Of a stretch of DNA of 64,000 nucleotides, positions 58,396-64,000 are shown one piece after another. Location of the stretch: positions 1,488,001-1,552,000 of the forward strand of contig NZ_QVIO01000001.1 of NCBI RefSeq assembly GCF_003416895.1, read 5' to 3'. Position 1 is the stretch's first letter. Every line of letters begins with the position of its first letter. A program made the translations under genes and the position numbers. The notes below the pieces were generated by a model. That model made no database searches, was not told the DNA's origin, and worked only from the letters and a program-made list of their open reading frames with translations. The DNA is from Duganella sp. BJB476. GTDB lineage: Bacteria; Pseudomonadota; Gammaproteobacteria; Burkholderiales; Burkholderiaceae_D.

Positions 58396-59865
58396 ATGAA
58401 CAAAAACTGGACCTTTGGACGCAAGCTGGCGTTCGGCTTCGCGGTATCGTCGACCTTCCTGATCGCGATCGGCGTCGCGGCCTACTGGAGCATCTACGTG
58501 CTGATCGCCACCGCCAGCTCGGTCACCCACACTCAGAAGGTGCTGGAGCACGTGACCGCGCTGGTGAGCCAGATGAAGGATGCCGAGACCGGCCAGCGCG
58601 GCTACCTGCTGACCGGCGACCCGGCTTATCTGGAGCCGTTCCAGGCCGCCGCCGCCGGCACGCCGACGGTGCTGGCGGAAATGCGCAGCCTGACCGTGGA
58701 CAATCCCGGCCAGCAGGCCAGGATCACCCAGGCCGAGGCGCTGGTGACCGCCAAGTTCAATGAGCTCAAGCGCACCATCGACTTGCGCAAGGCCGGCCAT
58801 GCCGACGAGGCGATGAAGATCGTGCTGGGTGGCGAGGGCAAGAAAGTCATGGACAGCCTGCGCGCGGTGACCGAGCAGATCAGCCGCGAGGAACGCGACC
58901 TGCTGAGCAAGCGCGAGGCCGATGCCGACGCCACTTCCAGCAGCGCCAAGATGACCATCGTCGGCGGCACCTTGCTATGCCTGCTGTTCGTGATCGCCGC
59001 CGGCTTCACCATCACGCGCTCGCTGACCGACCGGCTGGGCATGGCGGTGGGGCATGTGCAAAGCTCGTCGGCCGAGTTGCAGGCGGCCGCCACCCAGCAG
59101 GCGTCCGGCGCCAGGGAGCAGGCCAGCGCCATGAGCGAGATCAGCACCACCATCAGCGAGCTGGGCGTGACCTCGCGCCAGATCGCCGAGAGCGCGCAGC
59201 GGGTGGCGCAGATCGCCGAGCAGACCGCCGGCGCGGCGCGCAGCGGCGAGGGCACGGTGGAGCGGGGGCAGGAATCGATCGCCGGCATCCGCCGCCAGAC
59301 CGACCTGGTGGTCAGCCATATGCTGGACCTGGGCCGCAAGTCGCAGGAGATCGGCGCGGTGCTCGACATCGTCTCCGAGCTGGCCGAGCAGACCAACATC
59401 CTGGCCATCAACGCCACCATCGAGGCCAGCGGCGCCGGCGAGGCGGGTCGCCGCTTCGCCGTGGTGGCGGAAGAGATCCGCAAGCTGGCCGACCGCGTGG
59501 CCGCCTCCACCAAGGGCATCCGTATCCAGATCGACGATGTGCGCGGCGCCGTCAACACCACGGTGATGGCGACCGAGAGCGGCGCCAAGGCGGTCGACCT
59601 GGGGGCGCGCCAGTTTGCCGAGGTGGCCTTGTCGTTCAAGCAGATTTCCGACCTGGTCAGCACCACCACCGAGGCGGTGCGCGAGATCGAGCTGTCGACC
59701 AAGCAGCAGGCCACGGCGGCCGACCAGGTTCGCATCGCCGTGTCCGACGTGGCGCAGACCACGCAGGAAACGGAAGCGAGCTCGACCCAGACGCTGCAGA
59801 CCGCTTCGCAGCTGGCCGGCTTGTCGATGGACTTGCGCCGGCTGGTGCATCCGCAGGCGGTTTGA
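58396..59865 (+). CDS. Methyl-accepting chemotaxis protein with CHASE3-like sensor
   Basis: 489 residues. There are two membrane helices (about 12-34 and 187-209). The periplasmic domain shows the CHASE3 hallmark [20 protein letters not shown]. The cytoplasmic signalling part has the conserved hairpin tip region [20 protein letters not shown] followed by [20 protein letters not shown]. It is the receptor of this operon (equivalent to WspA) but is encoded last rather than first. It converges on the hypothetical gene downstream. Confidence 0.94.
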   Translation: MNKNWTFGRKLAFGFAVSSTFLIAIGVAAYWSIYVLIATASSVTHTQKVLEHVTALVSQMKDAETGQRGYLLTGDPAYLEPFQAAAAGTPTVLAEMRSLTVDNPGQQARITQAEALVTAKFNELKRTIDLRKAGHADEAMKIVLGGEGKKVMDSLRAVTEQISREERDLLSKREADADATSSSAKMTIVGGTLLCLLFVIAAGFTITRSLTDRLGMAVGHVQSSSAELQAAATQQASGAREQASAMSEISTTISELGVTSRQIAESAQRVAQIAEQTAGAARSGEGTVERGQESIAGIRRQTDLVVSHMLDLGRKSQEIGAVLDIVSELAEQTNILAINATIEASGAGEAGRRFAVVAEEIRKLADRVAASTKGIRIQIDDVRGAVNTTVMATESGAKAVDLGARQFAEVALSFKQISDLVSTTTEAVREIELSTKQQATAADQVRIAVSDVAQTTQETEASSTQTLQTASQLAGLSMDLRRLVHPQAV

Positions 59866-59868
59866 GCG

Positions 59869-60534
59869 TCAGGCGGCCGGGAAGGCTGCCTTGATGTCGT
59901 CCAGCTTGTCGTCGATGGAGTAGGGCAGCGCCTTGGCCAGCAAGTCGAGGATGATCAGCGCGTTGATGGCGCCGTCCTCGTCTACCGCCTGTCGTAGCCG
60001 TTTGGCCATCGCGCTGTTGACGCTTTGCAGCGCCAGGTAGCGCGCCTTCAGGCCATCCAGTTCCCAGTCCGGCACGCCACCGTTGCGGGCGATGAAATAC
60101 TGCCCCAGCAAATAGGTGGAGGCCGAACGGTAGATAGTCTCCTCTTCGGACGCGAACGGCAGATGGAAGTGCGCCATCGGCCGCAGAAAGTCCGCGCGCG
60201 GACAGGCGCTGCTGGCGGCCAGCAGGCCCATCAGGGCGCCGACGCCGCGCTGCACGGTGGTGAGCTTGCTGACGCTGCGCTCGGGCATGTCCACCCGCAC
60301 CTCGACCTGCTCGTACGAGCGCAGCTTGCCCATGATGGCGATCAGCGGCATGAAGCGCACCGCCATCGGGCAATGGGGCGTGCTGGCGGGCTGCAACGGA
60401 CAGTTGGGACACTGCTGGAATTCCAGCGCGGTCCATGCAGGCAGCGCGCCGGGGGCCGCCACGGCGTCATCGGCGACGGCGCAACTGGCGCTCTGGCCAT
60501 CGGCAAAGCGAAAGTGATAGACCACGTTCTGCAT
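59869..60534 (-). CDS. Conserved hypothetical protein with Cys-rich segment
   Basis: I do not recognise a characterised family. The 221-residue protein starts with a short beta region (MQNVVYHFRFADGQSAS) and has a cysteine cluster, C-P-N-C-P-L then H-C-P, around residues 43-55 that could bind a metal. The rest is helical. GGGAG lies five bases before the ATG. It faces the RNase operon across a 149-base spacer containing a perfect FNR-type box, so it may be oxygen-regulated as well. Confidence 0.75.
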   Translation of the reverse strand: MQNVVYHFRFADGQSASCAVADDAVAAPGALPAWTALEFQQCPNCPLQPASTPHCPMAVRFMPLIAIMGKLRSYEQVEVRVDMPERSVSKLTTVQRGVGALMGLLAASSACPRADFLRPMAHFHLPFASEEETIYRSASTYLLGQYFIARNGGVPDWELDGLKARYLALQSVNSAMAKRLRQAVDEDGAINALIILDLLAKALPYSIDDKLDDIKAAFPAA

Positions 60535-60594
60535 GGACGCTCCCGTTCAGTCGGACTTCGTAGGCTACTCCCATTTGGCCGAGCTCGGGTGATT

Positions 60595-60608
60595 TTGATC
60601 TGCATCAA
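60595..60608. promoter_or_regulatory. Perfect FNR/Anr-type box
   Basis: TTGAT-CTGC-ATCAA matches the FNR/Anr consensus TTGAT-N4-ATCAA exactly. It is 75 bases before the beta-CASP gene start and 60 bases before the divergent hypothetical gene start. Its distance to the TAATAA hexamer at 60628 is right for a class II (near -41.5) activator site. Confidence 0.85.
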
Positions 60609-60627
60609 GGTTTTTGTTTCCCCACCT

Positions 60628-60633
60628 TAATAA
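60628..60633 (+). promoter_or_regulatory. Probable -10 element of the RNase/phosphorylase operon
   Basis: TAATAA lies downstream of the FNR-type box at the spacing expected for FNR-dependent class II promoters, giving a start of transcription near 60641. No separate -35 is needed in such promoters. Confidence 0.55.
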
Positions 60634-60683
60634 ACTTCAATACGTTACCCGGCATTCTGATCTAGCCAACGGGGGTGGAGGCC

Positions 60684-62045
60684 ATGAAAATACAATTCCT
60701 CGGAGCGACCGGCACCGTCACCGGCTCCAAATATCTGCTGACGTCCGGCGACACGCGCATGCTGCTCGACTGCGGCCTGTTCCAGGGCTACAAGCAACTG
60801 CGGCTGCGCAACTGGGCCGAGCTGCCAGTGGCGCCGTCGTCGATCCAGGCGGTGGTGCTGACGCACGCCCACCTGGACCACAGCGGCTATCTGCCCCTGC
60901 TGGTCAAGCGCGGCTTTCGCGGCAAGATCCTGTGCAGCGCAGCCACCTTCGACCTGTGCAAGATCCTGCTACCCGACAGCGGTCGCCTGCTGGAAGAGGA
61001 GGCCAACCACGCCAACCGCCACAATTACTCCAGGCACGCGCCGGCGCTGCCGCTGTACACCGAGGAGGACGCCGAGCGGGCGCTGAAATTCTTTTCTCCT
61101 GTCGAGTTCGGCAAACCGTTCGCGATCTGCGGCCCGCTGCGCGGCCAGATGGCGCTGGGAGGCCATATCCTGGGCGCCGCCATCGTCACCATCGACGACG
61201 GCCAGCGCAGCGTGACTTTCTCCGGCGACCTGGGCCGGCTGCACGACGCCATCATGGTCGAACCGACCCATATCGCCCGCAGCGATTACCTGGTGCTCGA
61301 ATCGACCTACGGCGATCGCCTGCACAATCCGGCCGATCCCGCCATCCTGCTCGGGCAAACCATACGCGAGACCGCCGCGCGCGGCGGCGTCACCATCATT
61401 CCGGCGTTCGCGGTCGGGCGGGCGCAGTCGATACTGTACGCCATTCATCAGCTCAAGCAGCAGGGCCAGCTGCCGTCGGCGCTGCCGGTCTACCTGAACA
61501 GTCCGATGGCGACCGACGCCACCGCGCTGTACCAGAAGCACCGCCAGCTGCACCGCCTCGACCGCCAGCAGTGCGAAGCCATGTGTCACGCGGCCCACAT
61601 CGTCAACAGCGTCGAGGAATCGATAGCGCTCAACCAGAAGCAGCTGCCGATGGTGATCATCGCCGCCAGCGGCATGGCCACCGGCGGCCGCGTGCTGCAC
61701 CACCTGAAGGCCTTCGGCGGCGATGCGCGCAACACCATCCTGTTCGCCGGCTTCCAGGCCGGCGGCACGCGCGGCGCGGCCATGCTCGACGGCGCGCCCG
61801 AGATCAAGATCTACGGCGAATACGTGCAGCTGCGCGCCAGCGTGCGGCAGATCGACAACCTGTCCGCGCATGCCGACGCCGGCGAGATCATGAACTGGCT
61901 GGGCCACTTCGAACAGCCGCCCAAGCGCACCTTCATCACCCACGGCGAGCCGGCTGCGGCCGATGCGCTGCGCCACCGCATCGAATGGACGCTGCACTGG
62001 GATTGCCGCGTGGCCGATTACCTGGAACAGCAGGAGCTGACATGA
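60684..62045 (+). CDS. Metallo-beta-lactamase/beta-CASP RNase-like protein
   Basis: 453 residues. The metallo-beta-lactamase core has THAHLDHSGYLPLL (HxHxDH zinc motif), SGDLGRLHD and a late THGEP His, and the beta-CASP insert has IIAASGMATGGRVLHHLK. Proteins of this group (YSH1/CPSF-like) are RNA nucleases. The ATG has GGAG three bases upstream; a GTG three codons earlier is the alternative. It is the first gene of a three-gene operon behind the FNR-type box and overlaps the next gene by ATGA. Confidence 0.92.
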   Translation: MKIQFLGATGTVTGSKYLLTSGDTRMLLDCGLFQGYKQLRLRNWAELPVAPSSIQAVVLTHAHLDHSGYLPLLVKRGFRGKILCSAATFDLCKILLPDSGRLLEEEANHANRHNYSRHAPALPLYTEEDAERALKFFSPVEFGKPFAICGPLRGQMALGGHILGAAIVTIDDGQRSVTFSGDLGRLHDAIMVEPTHIARSDYLVLESTYGDRLHNPADPAILLGQTIRETAARGGVTIIPAFAVGRAQSILYAIHQLKQQGQLPSALPVYLNSPMATDATALYQKHRQLHRLDRQQCEAMCHAAHIVNSVEESIALNQKQLPMVIIAASGMATGGRVLHHLKAFGGDARNTILFAGFQAGGTRGAAMLDGAPEIKIYGEYVQLRASVRQIDNLSAHADAGEIMNWLGHFEQPPKRTFITHGEPAAADALRHRIEWTLHWDCRVADYLEQQELT

Positions 62046-63586
62046 AGCGAACCGCCGCCACCGATGCCGCGCTGGCGGGCGCCGCCGCGGTCGGCGGGCT
62101 GAGCTTGCGCCGGCTGGGCGTCGACACCTACCAGGAACCGGTCGCCTACCTGCGCAGCGATTGCCCGGTGTGCAAATCGGAAGGCTTCGAGTCGCGCTCG
62201 CGGATCGAGGTCTGGCACGGCGAACGGCATATCGTGGCCACGCTCAACGTGGTGCATGGCGACTGGATCGGGCTCGATCAGCTGGGCCTGTCCGAAGCGG
62301 CCTGGCGCGCGCTGGGCGGCGGCGAGGGAGCGCCGCTGCGGGTGGCGCACGCGCAGCAGGTGGCCTCGATGTCGGCGGTGCGGGCCAAGATCTATGGCCG
62401 GCCGATCGGCAGCGACGCCGCCCAGGCCATCGTGCGCGACGTGGTCGACGGCCGCTATTCCGACATCGAACTGGCGGCCCTGATCACCGCCTGTTCCGGC
62501 GACCGGATGGACGTGGCCGAGACCATCGCGCTGACCCGCGCCATGGTGGCGGTGGGCCAGCGGCTGCACTGGAACAGCGAGCTGGTGGTCGACAAGCACT
62601 GCGTCGGCGGCCTGCCCGGCAATCGCACCACCTTGCTGGTGGTGCCCATCGTGGCCGCCTGCGGCCTGACCATTCCGAAGACTTCGTCGCGCGCGATCAC
62701 CTCGCCGGCCGGCACCGCCGACACCATGGAAACGCTGGCCCCGGTGGCGCTGGACCTGCCGGCCATGCGGCGCGTGGTGGAACGGGAGGGCGGCTGCATC
62801 GCCTGGGGCGGGGCCGTCTCGCTGAGTCCGGCGGACGACATGCTGATCCGGGTCGAGCGGCCGCTGGGGCTCGACAGCGACGGCATGATGGTGGCATCGG
62901 TGCTGTCGAAGAAGATAGCGGCCGGCTCCACCCACGTGGTGATCGACATTCCGGTCGGGCGCACCGCCAAGGTCCGCTCGCGGCAGGCCGCGCACGCGCT
63001 GGCGCAGCGGCTGGACGCGGTGGGTGCGGCGCTCGGCATCAACGTCAGCGTGATGCTCAGCGACGGCAGCCAGCCGGTCGGCCATGGCGTCGGCCCGGCG
63101 CTGGAGGCCTGGGACGTGCTGGCGGTGCTGCAAAACCAGACCGGCGCACCGGACGATTTGCGCCAACGCGCCTTGCAGCTGGCGGGGCGGGTGCTGGAGC
63201 TGGGCCGCAAGGCGGCGCCCGGCGACGGTGTGGCGCTGGCGCGCAGCGTGCTCGACAGCGGCGCCGCCTGGAACAAGCTGCAAGCGATCTGCGAGGCGCA
63301 GGGCGGCATGCGCACGCCGCCGCGCGCGGCCTACACCCATGTGTTGACCGCGCTGCACCACGGGCGCCTGGTCGCGATCGACAACCGCCGCCTGGCGCGA
63401 CTGGCCAAGCTGGCCGGCGCGCCGAAGTCGCCGGCGGCCGGGCTGGCGCTGCATGCGCCGCTGGGCGCCATGCTGAGCGCGGGCCAGCCGCTGCTGACGC
63501 TGCACGCCGAGTCGCCCGGCGAGCTGGCCTACGCGCTGGCGTATGCCGAGTCGCAGGACAGCATTTTTTCGATCCAGGAGGCGTGA
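62042..63586 (+). CDS. Thymidine/AMP phosphorylase-like enzyme
   Basis: 514 residues, longer than DeoA (about 440) because of an extra N-terminal domain of about 80 residues containing C-P-V-C. The core matches the archaeal AMP phosphorylase/putative thymidine phosphorylase group: VVDKHCVGGLPGNRTTLLVV and PKTSSRAITSPAGTADTMET. These enzymes split nucleoside monophosphates or nucleosides with phosphate. Coupling to an RNase gene (ATGA) and to a PRPP-synthetase-like gene (TGATG) supports nucleotide salvage from RNA. Whether it prefers NMPs or nucleosides cannot be read from the sequence. Confidence 0.92.
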   Translation: MKRTAATDAALAGAAAVGGLSLRRLGVDTYQEPVAYLRSDCPVCKSEGFESRSRIEVWHGERHIVATLNVVHGDWIGLDQLGLSEAAWRALGGGEGAPLRVAHAQQVASMSAVRAKIYGRPIGSDAAQAIVRDVVDGRYSDIELAALITACSGDRMDVAETIALTRAMVAVGQRLHWNSELVVDKHCVGGLPGNRTTLLVVPIVAACGLTIPKTSSRAITSPAGTADTMETLAPVALDLPAMRRVVEREGGCIAWGGAVSLSPADDMLIRVERPLGLDSDGMMVASVLSKKIAAGSTHVVIDIPVGRTAKVRSRQAAHALAQRLDAVGAALGINVSVMLSDGSQPVGHGVGPALEAWDVLAVLQNQTGAPDDLRQRALQLAGRVLELGRKAAPGDGVALARSVLDSGAAWNKLQAICEAQGGMRTPPRAAYTHVLTALHHGRLVAIDNRRLARLAKLAGAPKSPAAGLALHAPLGAMLSAGQPLLTLHAESPGELAYALAYAESQDSIFSIQEA

Positions 63587-64000
63587 TGACTGCCATGTTG
63601 ATGGCGCTGCCCGGCGCCGAACAATTCGCCGGGCACCTGCGTGGCCATCTGGGCTGCGAAGTGGGCGAGCTGCTGGTGCACCGCTTCCCCGACGGCGAAT
63701 GCTGCCCGCAGCTGACGCCCGCCGTGGCCGGCTGCGATGTGATACTGGTCGCCGCGCTGAACCAGCCGGACCATCAAATCATGGCCGTCTACCTGAGCGC
63801 CTGCGTGGCGCGCGAGCTGGGCGCGCGCAGCGTCGGCTTGGTCGCGCCTTACCTGCCGTACATGCGCCAGGACGCCAGCTTTGCTCCTGGGCAGGGTGTC
63901 ACGGCGCGCCATTTCGCACGGCTGCTATCGGGCTGCTTCGACTGGCTGGTGACGGTCGATCCGCATCTGCACCGGTTTCACCAGCTGTCCGAGGTGTATC
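63586..64000 (+). CDS. Ribose-phosphate pyrophosphokinase-like protein, 3' part missing
   Basis: Only the first 138 residues are in the window. The frame starts with an ATG overlapping the phosphorylase stop. Family features are HRFPDGECCPQL, VAPYLPYMRQDASFAPGQ (the YxRQD ATP-binding region) and TVDPHLHRFHQLSE (the divalent metal/ATP loop, normally VDLHxxQ). It resembles PRPP synthetases of the phosphonate- or salvage-type rather than housekeeping Prs. In this operon it may return ribose phosphates to PRPP. Confidence 0.88.
   Translation, partial: MTAMLMALPGAEQFAGHLRGHLGCEVGELLVHRFPDGECCPQLTPAVAGCDVILVAALNQPDHQIMAVYLSACVARELGARSVGLVAPYLPYMRQDASFAPGQGVTARHFARLLSGCFDWLVTVDPHLHRFHQLSEVY

Noticed and set aside
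60614..63586. A single 990-codon frame spanning both the RNase and phosphorylase genes
   Set aside because: Only the part after 62042 is a real protein; the first part is the RNase gene read in the wrong frame. The RNase has its own frame, motifs and ribosome site.

Overview
The window looks like chromosomal DNA of a high-GC betaproteobacterium, most likely an Oxalobacteraceae member close to Massilia or Duganella. This rests on gene content and composition only (a Wsp-like chemosensory operon, an Anbu cluster, many TonB receptors, an MbtH/NRPS hydroxamate locus); no rRNA or tRNA gene is present to test it. Coding density is high and many genes are joined by ATGA, TAATG or TGATG overlaps, so most of the window is organised in operons.

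Layout. 1-2836 (minus): yeaH (cut by the window edge) and the kinase gene yeaG/prkA. 2942-5351 (minus): a LysR regulator, a Sel1-type lipoprotein and a single-domain Hpt protein. 5410-9551 (minus): the conserved but poorly understood cluster of circularly permuted ATP-grasp protein, alpha-E protein, transglutaminase and Anbu proteasome-like peptidase. 9627-11327 (minus): a solute-binding protein with a perfect inverted repeat in its leader, and a PRC-barrel protein. 11410-18431: a divergent valine catabolism locus, with an ScfR-type regulator facing mmsA, an acyl-CoA dehydrogenase, an enoyl-CoA hydratase, 3-hydroxyisobutyryl-CoA hydrolase and mmsB. 18435-26909: a probable peptidoglycan or D-amino-acid salvage locus (DadA-like dehydrogenase, a serine hydrolase broken by an 11-bp tandem duplication, murQ, a LysR regulator, a TonB receptor and an LD-carboxypeptidase). 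26956-28137: an XRE/AbiEii-type toxin-antitoxin pair whose toxin is frameshifted at a run of seven G. 28172-35712: a diguanylate cyclase, a DUF455 ferritin-like protein, a TonB receptor flanked by two solute-binding proteins, and a secreted HELMH protein.

35832-47252 is an iron-acquisition operon. A near-perfect Fur box precedes mbtH, a one-module NRPS (C-A-T-TE with a degenerate condensation motif), a siderophore receptor, an acyltransferase, an N-hydroxylase, a MATE exporter and a PepSY membrane protein. The combination predicts a small hydroxamate siderophore, possibly assembled iteratively. An M28 peptidase and a small secreted protein follow on the other strand.

49509-59865 is a complete alternative chemosensory operon (CheW, CheR-TPR, CheW, CheA-REC, CheB, a five-receiver hybrid kinase, a stand-alone receiver, and an MCP with a CHASE3-like sensor). 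It resembles Wsp, but the usual GGDEF output gene is replaced by the hybrid kinase.

60595-64000: a perfect FNR/Anr-type box drives an operon of a beta-CASP RNase, an AMP-phosphorylase-like enzyme and a PRPP-synthetase-like protein (cut by the window edge). This suggests oxygen-controlled RNA/NMP salvage. The points most worth follow-up are the single-module NRPS siderophore locus, the FNR-controlled NMP salvage operon, the peptidoglycan salvage locus with its 11-bp lesion, and the poly-G lesion in the AbiEii toxin.
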